Assembly: GCF_025698545.1 (NCBI RefSeq)
Contig: NC_068569.1
Coordinates: 19,654,001-19,718,000, forward strand
Origin: Gossypium raimondii
Taxonomy: Eukaryota > Streptophyta > Magnoliopsida > Malvales > Malvaceae
Length of the DNA: 64,000 nt
Reading direction: 5' to 3'
Positions 1 through 11,983 of this stretch are shown one piece after another. The position numbers and the translations under genes are program-made. The notes beneath the pieces were generated by a model that was not told the DNA's origin, did not search any database, and worked only from the letters and a program-made list of their open reading frames with translations. How positions within the stretch are numbered: position 1 is the stretch's first letter; each line of letters begins with the position of its first letter.

Positions 1-1190
1 GACGGTGGAGGCCTAAATAAACCAAACATGAAACCATTTTCGAACCCTAAATATTAGTATCAAAATTTTGATATTTCTTATTTAGGTTTTAAATTTATAA
101 TTTTAAAATATAATTATTCTGGTAATTATATATATCTTTTTGCTTACATTATATATGTTGATACTAGGATGAACAAGAGAGGAAATAAAGAGGTTATGGT
201 AGTCTAATGGAGGTCGGTTCATCTTAACAAGTGAAGAGTCAAAGAAAGAAAATAAAAAGAAGGAGGAGACCGTGAAGGTTAAAGAAGTTACTTGCCGAGA
301 ATAAGTGCTCAAGAATTGCTTAGGGGAAAAAGATCTTTTTCTCATCATTTGGGAGGGAGAGGTCCTCTTATCCTGTACTGGTGATGTGGCAAGGTGGTTA
401 CCATCATACTGTAAATAAAAGACATGCACAGTGGGGCTTATTATGTTATGCATTTTGAGAGAATACGAGGTCATTATGTTTAGGTGGGACCCTAAAGAGA
501 GTGTTCACACTGAAAAGCGAGACTGTGGTGAGCTGATAATCCAATGAAAGGGGATGTTATCTTCAATCAACAGGGAGTCTCATAGCAGTTGAGGACATCT
601 TGACGGATGGGAGGTGAAGGATTGTCTTGAGACATCCATTTGATGCTTTTTGGGAGTGCCACGTGTTTAGCCTGGAAGAAGTTATAATAATATATATTCT
701 ATTTCAATTTAATGATGAAAAAATAAACAAGTTAATAAATATTTTAAATATTTATATTAAAATATATGATATTTTTATTTTATATAAATAAAATTATATA
801 TATAAATATAAAACAAAGAAACTATAAATTTGAAAAGAGTCTTGAGTTTAATTTATATTTTAAATGAATATTTTCCAAATATTTTTTAAAATTGCTCACA
901 GTGTATTTGATAATAATATTAAAATAAATTGTATTATTAAATTTAGAAATATTTAAAGCTACTTTATTTTAAAACTGATAAGGTCTTCTGTATGTATTGT
1001 CGTATAGTATTTTCATTTTCAGTCACACATAAGTATTTCAAACAGAGGAGAAAAAGGCCAAAGCTAATCCATTCACAATTAAGCGACACCAGTCAAACAC
1101 TCCAAACGGATAAACCACCAAATTTTCCAAACCCTCAGATCCAATCCAATTCCTCTTTCTACCCTCCGATCTTTATCCCGCATCAAACAC
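1..1190. other. Intergenic DNA upstream of the cold-shock protein gene
   Basis: No gene is recognised. Bases 160-700 are less AT-rich than the surroundings and look like old repeat sequence, but I could not assign them to a family. Bases 690-970 are almost pure A/T. The short open frames here have no recognisable motif. Confidence 0.5.
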
Positions 1191-1205
1191 GAAAATAGCC
1201 CGCCC

Positions 1206-1228
1206 CCAATATTATTGGAGCAGCCAAT
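1206..1228 (+). promoter_or_regulatory. Cluster of CCAAT boxes upstream of the cold-shock protein gene
   Basis: CCAAT occurs at 1206-1210 and 1224-1228, and its complement ATTGG at 1214-1218, about 100 bases before the start codon. CCAAT boxes are NF-Y sites in plant promoters. Use as a promoter here is inferred from position only, and no clear TATA box is visible close by. Confidence 0.3.
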
Positions 1229-1320
1229 AAATCCACACAGAAGAAAAGAAGAAAAAAAAAAAAGGCCCCGGTGGAGAAACTTATTTACTTTAGGAATTTT
1301 CTAGAACCTTCTCGAAGGCA

Positions 1321-1878
1321 ATGGCTGAGGCGACCAGCACCCAGAGATCCACTGGCACGGTCAAATGGTTCAGCGCCCAGAAATGTTTCGGTTTCATAGC
1401 TCCCGACGACGGAGGCGACGACCTTTTCGTCCACCAAACCTCTATTCTTTCCCAAGGCTTTCGTACCCTCTCCGATAGCCAACCCGTCGAGTTCTCCATC
1501 GATGTCGGTGAAGATGGCCGAGCTAAGGCCGTTGATGTAACTCCTATGCCTCGACCTCGCCGTCCTTCCCGTGGTGGTGGAAGAGGAGGATATTTTGGCG
1601 GCAGAGGTAGAGGTGGTGGTGGTTACAGGAGAGGAGGTTATGGTGGTGGCGGTGGCGGAGGTAGTGGCGCTTGTTATAATTGTGGGAGGACGGGGCATAT
1701 AGCCAGGGATTGTTATCAAGGTGGTGGAAGTGGAAGTACGAGATACAGTAGCGGCCGTGGAGATGGTGGTGGAAATAGAAGATACGGTGGCGATAGCGGT
1801 GATGGACGAGGAGCTGGGGGACGATGTTTTAATTGTGGAGATGAAGGCCATTTTGCAAGGGATTGCCCTAACAAATAA
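1321..1878 (+). CDS. Cold-shock-domain, glycine-rich, CCHC zinc-knuckle RNA-binding protein
   Basis: Single-exon gene of 185 residues. Residues about 10-75 form a cold-shock domain: TGTVKWF, an RNP1-like KCFGFI and an RNP2-like DLFVHQ. A glycine/arginine-rich linker follows, then two retroviral-type CX2CX4HX4C knuckles ([14 protein letters not shown] and [14 protein letters not shown]) separated by a second glycine-rich stretch. This is the layout of plant CSP/GRP2 proteins, which bind and melt RNA or single-stranded DNA in nucleus and cytoplasm and act in cold response and development. The ATG is chosen because it begins the conserved N-terminus directly before the domain. RNP1 carries Cys where the family usually has Gly (KGFGF). 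The family is clear; which paralogue is not. A long open frame on the opposite strand is a shadow caused by the Gly-rich codons. Confidence 0.93.
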   Translation: MAEATSTQRSTGTVKWFSAQKCFGFIAPDDGGDDLFVHQTSILSQGFRTLSDSQPVEFSIDVGEDGRAKAVDVTPMPRPRRPSRGGGRGGYFGGRGRGGGGYRRGGYGGGGGGGSGACYNCGRTGHIARDCYQGGGSGSTRYSSGRGDGGGNRRYGGDSGDGRGAGGRCFNCGDEGHFARDCPNK

Positions 1879-2764
1879 TTCAGAAAACAAAACCGGACAT
1901 TTCCTATAATATTTAGTGAGTATAAGTTTTTCTTTTACGGTGTTTTGGAAAGGGGTTTATCAGCAAAAGAAGAAGAAACCGGAAAGTTGTCCATTCTTTC
2001 CGATCAGGCTTACTTTTCCCGATTCCGAGTGATCTGGTAACATCGTTAAAAAAAAAAAAGTCCATTGTTTTGTATAATGTGTTGTAATTGTTGTCATTCT
2101 CTTAATTCTTATCGATTCTTCTTTCTTTAATCCTCTATTCTTAGTCTTTGCATTTACAGTATGAATGGGCAATCATTTGTCTTCCTTGAAGTAAATTTCT
2201 TTTGTTTTTCATGTTCGCTGTTATTGACTATCGATTGCTTTTAGTTTTACAGTTTGATGCTTGAAATATATAATATATATGCAATTAAAGAGCAAAAAGT
2301 AACTAGATCCTTTTGCTAAACTAGTAAACATAGGTGACGTGTAACTGTTTTGTATCCACACTAATTTTTAATAATAAAAATAATTAATTTATTATTCATA
2401 TATTAGATATTAAATTATTTATTTTTAAATAAAAAAGAAAAATTAAACGTACATGTCATGGGACACATACGCTAGAGTAACGTAGGATAGAATGTATTGG
2501 CATATTGTGGTTTTTTTTTTTCAATCTCGTGGATATTGTAATTTGGTTGTTATGGAAGGTACATTGAAGAGGGAAAGAAAGACACTCATGAGATTTGCGG
2601 GTCTCCACTTGTTGTGTTATGAGAATCTTAAAAAGGGCATGTTGAAGGGCTCAACTGACGTGTTTCCTTTTGAAAAGGATGAGGATTGAGGACCATATAA
2701 TCCTTATCTTGCTTTATAACCTTTTGAGAGGTTGCTGTTTGATTGGCGGAGATTACAGATACGG
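1879..2764. other. 3' flank of the cold-shock protein gene and intergenic DNA
   Basis: Bases 1879 to about 2200 are probably the 3' untranslated region, T-rich with no clean AATAAA. The rest shows no gene; a 65-codon frame at 2492-2689 has no recognisable motif. Confidence 0.4.
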
Positions 2765-3545
2765 TCACAAGATTTAGTTAAGGTTTAAATCATTTTTGGA
2801 TTTTGAATTTAGTATTTTTTTTTTCAAATTAGACCTTCAATTCGATAATTATTTTATATTGAGGTTTAATTTTTTTTTGTCTAAATTAGCTCATGACCTG
2901 GGTAATTATTCCCACGTTGGGTCTTGACTTTTTTTTTTCCAAGCTAGTCCGTAAATATTTCTTTAAAAACTTTGAAGTTCAAGCCTTAATATAGGAACAA
3001 TTGCCAAGTTCAATGATTAATAAGTTCAAGCCCAAATGTGGGAACATTTGCATGGTTCAGTCCCCAATGTGAGAACGATTACTAAATTTAAGGTCTAATT
3101 TGAACAAAAAAAAGTTCAGCCCCCAATGTGAGAAGTATTGCAAAATTCAGTTTCCAAATATTGATTTAACCATAATCTTAAAATTTTTGCTTTCTTTTAT
3201 TCTTTTTAGGGTTAAATAAGTATTTGGCTTCTAACTTGACAATTATTCTCTCATTGTAGCTGTTTTTTTTGTTTAAATTAAGCCCTAAACTTAGCAATTC
3301 TTATCACATTGAAGCCTAAACTAGGCAACTATTCCCACAATCCCTAAACTTGATAATTATTCCCATATTAGGCTTAAACTTGGTAACTGTTTTTACATTA
3401 AAGCCTGGAATTTAGGGTTTTAAAGAAAATATCAAGTATAAAATTGGACAAAAAAAAGTTCAAACCCCAATATAAGAACAATTGTCAAGTTTAGGTCTTA
3501 AAAAAAATTAGACTCCAAAGTGGGGATAGTTGCAACCTTATTGGT
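2765..3545. repeat. Modular foldback repeat region
   Basis: Modules of about 40 bases recur in both orientations. T-rich forms (taattattcccac-like, at 2850-2930 and 3290-3380) face A-rich complements (gtgggaacaattgc-like, at 2990-3150 and 3430-3530). This makes two adjoining inverted-repeat blocks, 2765-3180 and 3205-3545. It looks like a non-coding foldback or miniature inverted-repeat element; no terminal duplication was resolved. Confidence 0.6.
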
Positions 3546-4913
3546 TCTTTTAAGTTTTATTTTAAATATTAATTTGATATCTTTATTAAGTATTATTCTA
3601 TCCATAAATTTAATAGTTGAATTGTTAAAATATTAATTATAAAAAGAGATAAAAATAGTAAAACTATTTTAATTTTATATTAATGCAAGTGAACCTCTTC
3701 ATTTATTCTAGTACTTATATTTTAATTTTATATTAATACAAGCTTGACTCATATTTTAAACGGACTTAATTTTAGTTTAAACGTGCTTTTTGAGCATAAT
3801 ATTTTTGTCTAAGCAAATCAAAATGGAAAACAAGCATTGAAGTTAACTGTTGGTAGGGCTTATTTATGTGAAACGTTATAGGGAGAAAATAAAGTGCCCA
3901 ACAAAACAGATGATAGAGACATCAATTAACCACACTTTAATTTAAACCGAACAGGCCGTTTCCACCATTCAATTTACCTACCAACAGTTATCTATATAAT
4001 AATAATTATTGAAAATGTGATATTAGGATTTACGAGAAATATCTTAAGAAATACTTCATAAATGATCTTCCACTTTGCACCACTTCACTTGTCATCTAGT
4101 CACATCCCTTGGCCATTCACTATTGATCACCCGCTCCCCCCCGTTTTTAATAGATTGCTTTTATTTCTTAATGCGAAAATAATTATTAAATTTAAAGATT
4201 ATTTAGACCAAGAAAATTTAAATGTCAATGTGAGAGTACATGTGAATTTTACTTAAACTTAATAAATACAATTAAATTGTTTAATAAATATAAATTTTAG
4301 ATTATTCTACATTTTATCTTTAATTTTTAACACAATAAAAATTTAAATGTCAAGTCTTTATAAGATAATGTATTGTTAAAATAAATAAAATACAATTAAA
4401 TTAATTAAAAATATCCTCTATTAAGCCATAAATAACTCTTATCTGCTTCTCATTTTACACTTTTCTATAGATAAATTCAATCAAATTATTTTATTTTAGA
4501 TTATGAATCACTAAAATATTAAATTTCAATTGATTTAATTAAATCATTGAATATGCGCATGTCTTTGAATTTTTAAAAAAAAAACCATGTATTTAAAGCA
4601 TAAAGATCGTATCCGCATATTCATAATAAAGAGTTTGTAACTTAATTTGCCTTAATCATGCTGATTATAAACAAGTCTTGTGAGCCTATTTCGTTAGTCT
4701 TTTACTGTTTGCAGGTTTTCAGAAATGATGGAAACCATGGGTCATTTGAATGATAACCTAATAATCATTGAAAAGATGGTACAGCAATGAACAGAAGAAG
4801 AAGGATGGAACTTGAAACGGTACATAAAGCTTCACACACATATTCCTAGATACGGTAATTCTTATTCTCACTGCAGAGCTGGCCATGGAAGCTTGCTTAG
4901 CTAAAGCTGTAAT
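3546..4913. other. AT-rich intergenic DNA
   Basis: No coding region or recognisable element. Bases 4680-4913 may include the distal 3' end of the dioxygenase transcript, which runs on the minus strand. Confidence 0.4.
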
Positions 4914-4919
4914 TTTATT
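4914..4919 (-). terminator. Polyadenylation signal AATAAA of the flavonol-synthase-like gene
   Basis: The minus strand reads AATAAA about 20 bases after the stop codon at 4937-4939. The motif is canonical, but it lies unusually close to the stop, so more distal signals may be used. Confidence 0.4.
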
Positions 4920-4936
4920 TATGGTAAAGAAACAGC

Positions 4937-6406
4937 TTATTTGGGAGTCTTGTTGAGCTTGCAGAAACAGTACTGAGAATACTTTTTGGATTCGAATTGA
5001 GGTGGATTTGCTTCATTAACGAGCTTAGGATGAGGCCCTACTTCTAAGTCCGATGGTGGCTCCACAAACACTGGCCATGAAATTCTTGTCTTCTCTTTAT
5101 TCACTTTGGCCCTATGAAGCACACTCTTGTATTTTCCGTTGCTCACAATCTGTAAAAGTACGTTAATAATAGATCAATTAATGGGATAATTTTGGTGATT
5201 TTCCCAACAATACTATACAGTTTTTTAAGTCATATGATATATTTTTATCTATAAAAGCTAATTTATTTTTGTTTAAGGTGCACACTAGCATAGGCGAATC
5301 TAAGGGTTCGCAGGTTGGGGCTTCCTAAAATTAAAAAATTTAATTTAATCATTTAAAAATTGTAAAGATATAGACTATAAAAAATTAAAATTTCATTTAA
5401 TCTCTAAAAAATTGTTCTAGCTTCGCCCCTGCAATAAGTATATTCAAGTTGATATTAAAATATATATTTTAGTGTTATAGAAATTATACACAATTTTTTG
5501 TAACATACCTCGACTTGGTCTCCAATGTGAACAATGAGTGCATTAGGAATGTATTCAACATCATACCAATGGTCATCTTTACAAGCTTGGAGGCCCTGGA
5601 CATCATTAGGCACCAATATGGTGATGGCAGACATGTCGGTGTGAGCCGGCACGCCGAGCGCCAGGTCCGGCCGAGGGCACTGCGGATAGTAGTTGATCTT
5701 AAGAAGGTAAACCATGTTGTCGCCACCCATAGCCTCCTTCATCTCATTCCCTTCCAGCCCTAACCCTAATGACAGACATCTAAACAGCTTGTTGACCACC
5801 CCATGCATGTGCTTTGCGTATTCCTCGTTATTCTTTCTGCCATTATCCAAAGAAAATCATACATAAATGGAAACATCCCATGAAATCAATATATTATATA
5901 GGTTAGTCCACGCATATATGTGAAGGAAAAATGTGGATTCGAGACCTGTAAGAAGGTGGGTTTTTAGGCCAAAATTGATAGTTAATTTCAGAAGGAGGCC
6001 AGATCTTATGGAAGAGATGATCAACCCAAGCTTTCTTCCCTTCAACTTCTCTTTGAAGCTTCGTTCCATAGCCTTCAATGGATTGAGATCCTGGGGACTT
6101 GGCGTAAGCTTCCTTTTCATGTGGTGGGAGCTCGAAGAAAGCCTTTCCGACCTCTTTCAGCTTCCTTACGGTTTCATGGGGAATGCCATGGTTCACAACT
6201 TGGAACATTCCCCAATTACTGCTCGCATCCACAATGGCTCGGACAACCTTCTCTTCATCGGGGTCGCTTAGATCGATAACCGGGACCTCTAGCACCGTCC
6301 CCTGAACCGTAGTCAGTGCTGGCTGCTCGTACGTTGTCCTAATGAACTCTTCCGGGATTGTTTCTTTCGAGAAATTAGCAATCTCTTGCACTCTCTCCAC
6401 CCCCAT
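4937..6406 (-). CDS. FLS: Flavonol-synthase-like 2-oxoglutarate/Fe(II) dioxygenase, 3 exons
   Basis: Coding exons are 6406-5946, 5836-5509 and 5149-4937, with GT-AG introns and phases that join cleanly into 333 residues, the usual flavonol synthase length. The true ATG is at 6406 ([10 protein letters not shown]); upstream in-frame codons lack an ATG. Visible features: a DIOX_N domain (about 40-150), the [13 protein letters not shown] block, the HTD iron ligands in GVPAHTD, the distal His in VLHR, and RxS in KTRISW for 2-oxoglutarate. The flavonol synthase signatures PxxxIRxxxEQP ([12 protein letters not shown]) and SxTxLVP (as SAITILVP) are present, as are the [16 protein letters not shown] and VFVEPPS blocks that line the flavonoid site. 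Family knowledge: it converts dihydroflavonols to flavonols in the cytosol. A related dioxygenase with another substrate is possible. The gene looks intact. Confidence 0.88.
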
Positions 6407-6457
6407 TTCTCTCAATTTTTCTTGGTTAGATGTTTAAAATAGCTTCACTATTTATGA

Positions 6458-6465
6458 TTATATAG
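6458..6465 (-). promoter_or_regulatory. Putative TATA box of the flavonol-synthase-like gene
   Basis: The minus strand reads CTATATAATC about 55 bases before the start codon, a plausible distance for a TATA box with a short leader. No transcript evidence is available. Confidence 0.45.
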
Positions 6466-6469
6466 GAGC

Positions 6470-7620
6470 CGAAACATCCAACACAAAATTTCCAGCAACC
6501 TATTGGTAGTTGCTAAAAACATAATAATTTTTATATGGAACAGAATCTACGTACCTAGAGATTTTTACATAAAACGAGTTTCTTTTCTTATGATAGGAGA
6601 TCAAAAATGTAAGCATCAAAACCAGAATTAGTTAATTGAGTACCCACATATTCAATTGATATTTTACATGTTATGATCCATGAGATTTAATTTTATCAGA
6701 TTTAATGGTTACTTTTCTCAATAATCTTACTTTTACAATTTGAATTTGATTTCTCTCCTAATAATACAACGTGCCTTAGTATAAAACATAATTATTACTT
6801 ATTATCGCATTACATCTATAATCCAACACTAACCATATTAAATTATATTACACTTTTAAGAAGAGAATTCATATTTGAGCTTTGGAAACAAGATTATTGA
6901 GTTGAGAAAGCCAACTCCAAACCACAAATATGAATTATAAAACAAAAACTGAAATATAATAAGTTTAAAGTTGTTATTAAATAAATTTATGACGTGATAA
7001 CTCTATAAAAATAACATATATGATATAACAACGATAAAACCTTATTCATTTTAAGGTTGACCTTTCTCTATAAACTAATATGTTAGAACTTGAAGTATAA
7101 ATTGATTCAATATGTTCTCTCCTTTTCTTTTTGGTTCATATAGGCTTGTATATGTACTTCACTAATAATCTATTCATATGAAACCAACGTAGTAACCTTT
7201 CTTAAAAAAAAACAAACTAATAACTATATATGTGCTTTTTACAAACAATTTAAAGTTTGAGGATATTTCATTAGAATATTTATAGTTTTCATTAATTGCT
7301 ATAATTATTCGATTTAAATTTTTTAAATTTGAAATAAAATATATTGAAAATTAAAAAGTAATTGAATCCAGTTTCATTAGTAGTATACAACTATTTTACT
7401 AGATATCGACAACTTCTGGAATGCAATAAATACAATATTAAATTATTACTTATGAAAACAAAATTAACAGCGTGAGGCCGAGGACCACCAAAGGGGAAAG
7501 TAGTGGTCTGGCGACAATTATTGTAATATTTATGGTATGTTGGTAAACAATTATATTTAAAATATTTTATATGTTGGAAGATGGCAACCAGCCAACTACC
7601 AGCTTCAAAGTGGATGATTG
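6470..7620. other. AT-rich intergenic DNA, promoter side of the dioxygenase gene
   Basis: No gene recognised. It is very AT-rich, with short frames lacking motifs. Confidence 0.4.
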
Positions 7621-7990
7621 GTGCCAATATATATGGCGAAGGTGGGAACTGGCGGGGTGATTAGAGGACCAAGTGAAGGGTGGTTGGTGGTCTTCAAAAT
7701 GTCGACGGGTATTGGGTTGAAGTTAGAGTGGTTCTCGAAGCTCTAAAGTTCGCTTGGAGCGGAGTTTTCGGACGGGTAAATTTGGAAAGCGACAATGTGA
7801 CGTTGATTGAAAGTATTCGAAATGGGTTAAAAAGGGGTAAGTAATGTAGAGGAAATCAGAATGATATATGGTTGGTGCTATAAAAAGTGGAAAGTTAATC
7901 ATCAATACATTCAGAGAGGTGCTAATAAAGTTGTTAATTGGGTAGAATTGATCAGTTGCTTTTGGCAGAGGAGGTTCGACCGTCACTGAT
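7621..7990 (+). pseudogene. Degenerate RNase H domain of a non-LTR (LINE) retrotransposon
   Basis: Read in shifting frames, the plus strand gives GGVIRGPSEGWLVVF, then EALKFAW, NLESDNVTLIESI, and a C-terminal NHQYIQRGANKVVNW. This is the order of an RVT_3-type RNase H from plant LINEs: the strand around the first catalytic Asp, a helix, ESDN with the second Asp, and the terminal HxxRxxNxxADxLA region. Stops and frameshifts interrupt it and no reverse transcriptase lies upstream, so it is a dead 5'-truncated fragment. Confidence 0.6.
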
Positions 7991-8119
7991 GGAGATGGAT
8001 AGACGGCGAGTGCCCTTATGTTCCCTTAGACATGTTCTACCAACAAAAATATTTTATATGTTTTGTAAATTTTGATAATACTTATAACAGATGTTTTATA
8101 AGTCTTATGTACCATCGTA

Positions 8120-8435
8120 GAATAATAACATGACACATTATTATTAAATAAAGCAAAAAATAGTGAAAAATTTATAAATAAATATTAATAATTTTATTTA
8201 AATATAATTAAATAATAATTAATTGTAAATAAATGTTAAAACCCTAAACCTAAGACCTAGACTCTAAACCCTTAAACCAAAGATCCTAAATATGAAAGAT
8301 ATTAATATCTATTTATAATAGTTATGTTTAATGTTTAATTATGTTTAAATAAAATCATTAGTATTTATTTACAAATTTTTCATATTTTTATTTAATTTAA
8401 TAATATTTATATTATACACGATATCATATATATAT
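8120..8435. repeat. AT-rich miniature inverted-repeat element
   Basis: The sequence at about 8155-8215 (gaaaaatttataaataaata and onward) reappears inverted at about 8335-8395, and the outer acattattattaaata region also has an inverted partner near 8400-8420. The central loop holds tandem ccctaaacc-like runs at 8238-8275. This is a MITE-like foldback; the exact ends were not fixed. Confidence 0.6.
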
Positions 8436-9159
8436 TTTTAGCTTTAGGGATTTGGGCTCAAGGGTAGGTCGCTAGCTGGAAGGAATGAAAATAATAATGA
8501 ATGAGGTGAAATTGCTTAAGAGTAGGATTTGTCCAATTTATTATTTGCACAACGTTAGTTTCAATTTCTTTTTTAGTCCCTTTTATTAGTTACTTTAGGT
8601 TTAGATCTGCCAAATCTAATCTAGAAACGAAAGCCTGGCTCAATCAACTCGATCTAATCTATTTTTATTTTAAAATGCAATAGTCTAAACTTATTTAATT
8701 TGAACTTGGATCGATTAAAATTCAAAATTAATTCAAATAAAAATGACTTCAAACATTTATCTAAATAAGTAATTTGAAATATTCTAAAACTGTAGTGACC
8801 AAATTCAAAAACTTAAATGATCAAACTTTATGTAAACCTCAAAAATAAAATAATCCAAAAGTTTAAGCTTCATCTTTGTGATTATATGGGTGATGAACTC
8901 TAGATGTTATATATGAAAATTTAGATTTCATCCTACATTAAAATTTAATTGTAAGTTAGTTGTGTTACTTGTGTATATTAGAATTTTTTTTGAGTATTTC
9001 TATTTTGGATAAATATAATTTTTATACATATAATATATGCTTACATTGTATACAAAAGTTAAATCAGGATTAAAGTGTAATATATATAATTGTATTTAAA
9101 ATCAATTTTCTTGTATCACGTTATAGATTAAATCAAATTTTAATTTTAAATTTGAGATT

Positions 9160-9330
9160 TATTTTAGGGTAAACTATACCAAAAGTTACCTTAAAAATTG
9201 CATCATTCCTATTTTGACTATATACAAAAGTCAATATAGTCACTATCGTTAGAAAAATTGATCAAAATGGTCACTCAACCATTAAACCCCTAACAGGTTG
9301 CTAATTGGACCTGGAAAAAAAGGAAATTCG
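9160..9330. repeat. Short dispersed-repeat-like segment
   Basis: Contains text of the form caaaatggtcactcaacc and tatagtcactatcgtta, which resembles widespread short non-coding plant repeats. Ends and duplication are not resolved. Confidence 0.3.
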
Positions 9331-9450
9331 TTCTTTTAGCTCCTTAAAAATTACAAAATTTCAATTAATACTATTGCTATACCCACGAAGTTTTAATTTT
9401 TTTATGCTAAGGCAAAGGAAAATATAAAGATTTACATAACTCTACCCTCT

Positions 9451-9759
9451 ATGACATTACCACCATCTCCGCTCCATTGTTTTTCACCTGAACAAGAAAA
9501 CTTTATCATGGTTTCTGCCCTAAAAAATGTCATCACTGGTTCAACACTTTCCTTTTCCTTCACTGTTGATGTTGTTGTTGACTTTAGTTTGGATTTTGAT
9601 ACCTTGACTGTGGCTGGGGGTTCTTCTTCTACTTCTATGGTATTACAACCGAGTGAAGTTATGGATAAGTGCCACGTGTGTGAAATTGACGGTTGTTTGG
9701 GGTGCAACCTTTTTCCCACCAAGTCAATAAGAAGACAAAAATTGAGCCGCCACTACTAA
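9451..9759 (+). pseudogene. ERF-family transcription factor N-terminal fragment lacking the AP2 domain
   Basis: An open frame of 102 residues carries two blocks I associate with ERF proteins: an N-terminal PEQENFIMVSALKNVITG motif and, near the end, CHVCEIDGCLGCNLFP. In those proteins the Cys-rich motif lies just before the AP2/ERF DNA-binding domain. Here the frame turns basic (SIRRQKLSRHY) and stops at 9757-9759, and no RGVRxRPWGKW-like AP2 sequence follows in any frame nearby. I infer a truncated gene copy that cannot bind DNA as an ERF. An expressed short protein that acts by competition cannot be excluded. Assignment rests on motif memory, so it is moderate. Confidence 0.5.
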
Positions 9760-9769
9760 TAAAACTAGA

Positions 9770-10860
9770 ACTAAACATTTATTTTTATATAACTATTTTT
9801 TCTTAACTATTTAGATGCACCATTTTTTTGCCTATTGTTACTTATCTCTCACATAACTTCCTACTTTTATAAAAAATGGTGAGTCACAAAGTTGTCATTG
9901 CTCATAGCTACGGTTTTTGGGGATGCGACCACCTTTTACCTTTTATCAAGGTCGTAAACGTTCTCAGCTGGACTTTTTGACTAGAATTGTTACACCCTCA
10001 TTTGTTTATTTCTATTATTTGAGGCAATATTTGCAAAAACTACAAAAGACAAAATTAGCATCCAACCATGTAAGCCATCAGAAAAGTGGTTAAGCACTAC
10101 ATACCCGTCGAGGACCTAACAACTATTGTGACATACTTGTTTGAAGAAATGCTGACACCGGGAGAAGAAACTGGCTCCTTCAGTTTTGGCTTCAGCATGA
10201 ACACCATGTGTAGAGCTTAGCGAGGGACCTACCACCTACGATCCAAGAGCCTCGCATACTTAGTGATAAAGTTTCATGGCTCCAGCTACAATCCTCGGAG
10301 ATACTTAGCAATAGTATCCTAGGAGTAAAAAGGCTATGAGTGTTCACATTGTTTCCAGTGCCTAAGATCATTCAAGCCATTTAGTAGGTTTGCAGGTACA
10401 TATCCTATTGCACATTTATCACGGAGGCAATAACCAAATATCCTCAAAGAGAGATGTCCTGAGAAACGACCAAATGACCATTATGATTAAGAATATTATA
10501 TAATTTTTAGCCCAATCATGAATCTCCTCCACCTTCAGACGATATAGAAAGTAAGATGGCATTAGCCTAGTTTTAACTCCACCAAAATATACTTTTTAGG
10601 GTCTAGCTTTAGCTTTACCACACTTCTGAAGATGAGTTTTTCATTCCCTCCCTTAGAACAACAAAATAAAACCCTTGGTGGTTTTCTTTCTCCCGAAGGG
10701 TGTACATGTTGAGAAATGTGCTCATATTGTAGTAAATATGCAACTGTTTTCTATTTATTTGAACGATAAATAAATACATAAAGTTAATTTTACATATCAA
10801 TATTATGTCTTTTGTATTGATGTCTTCTATATTTTGCATGCATAGCGAAATTGTGACAAA
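9770..10860. other. Intergenic DNA, probable old repeat
   Basis: No intact coding region. Bases 10020-10560 have more balanced composition than the surroundings and may be decayed transposon sequence, but no domain could be recognised. Confidence 0.35.
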
Positions 10861-11978
10861 CAAATATTAGCTCATTAATTGTCTAAGTTCAAACTGAAGA
10901 TAATTGGCATTGTAAGAACGGTTACATTATGAGAAAGATAACTTACTTCAGTAGATAATCTAAATAAGTTTGTAATCCTATAAAAAATCGAAGTGAGCAT
11001 TTGATTCAAATACTGAGAAGGATTATTATGTTGTCTACAATTTCAATTTGGGAGATGACTAGTCTTGGCTATTAGAGCAATTGACTCTACAGGTAGAGAC
11101 ATAGATGTATTTATTGGTAGAATGATACATTGGACTAGACCCAAGATGAATTAATTTTGAATCAGTTTGTGAATTAATTCACTTGTGACGTTCATGGTGT
11201 GATTTACCTAAATCTTGAGTTAGTCACTGACTATGCGTAAAAAAATCATGTGCTTTGACATAAGTGGAGGCTTATGCTCTAAAGATCATCGAGCCCATAG
11301 TCGGTATGTTGGGTACATGACTTGTGTATGGCATGACTTTACTAGCAATAGTGGAATTCATAGGCCAATTAAAGAGTTAATGATATCCTCTCATTGATAT
11401 TGTGTGGATTGATAAATATGAAACGTGACCACGGGTTGTTTATTCTCGAATGAATAATTTATCACAATCATTTGTTGATAGTGATCATATTAATCATTAG
11501 GAAGACACAATAGTGACAATGAGATAAAATAGGATTGTGTTGAGAGAGCAAATGTAACTTAAAGGAATCAAGGATATCATATGAGGGTAACACACACATT
11601 ATGAGCTCATTGGACAAAGCAATTGGATAAATTGCTTTCGTAAATAGTATACAATAAGGAGTTTCCAATCATGGTACTTCTTGTAGATTGACTCCATGAT
11701 TAAGTAATTATGAATTATTGGAACGATACTTCTGGACATAATTGCAATTACTAGAGCCTAATTGTATATGTTTGATTGGTCCCTCCACTAGCTCAATAAA
11801 AACTCAATTGGACTACATTTGAATAAGAAGAAAATTCTACGACTTTGGAAATAATTTAATTGAGTCGATTTATTTGATGTAGAATTAAATTAAGTGATCG
11901 TGAGAATTATTCAACTAGAGAATTTGATTAAAGAATTTTCTTGAAAATTTAATTTAGAAAATCTAAGTGATTTTTGAA

Positions 11979-11983
11979 AAATT
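11979..11983. repeat. Target-site duplication, left copy (AAATT)
   Basis: The same AAATT lies at 14371-14375 directly after the right LTR, defining the Copia insertion. Confidence 0.85.

Noticed and set aside
1285..1890. 201-codon open frame on the minus strand across the cold-shock gene
   Set aside because: It mirrors the Gly/Arg-rich codons of the real gene; it is rich in Thr/Ser and has no domain.
5515..6271. Plus-strand frames of 82 and 112 codons
   Set aside because: Both are antisense shadows of the dioxygenase exons.
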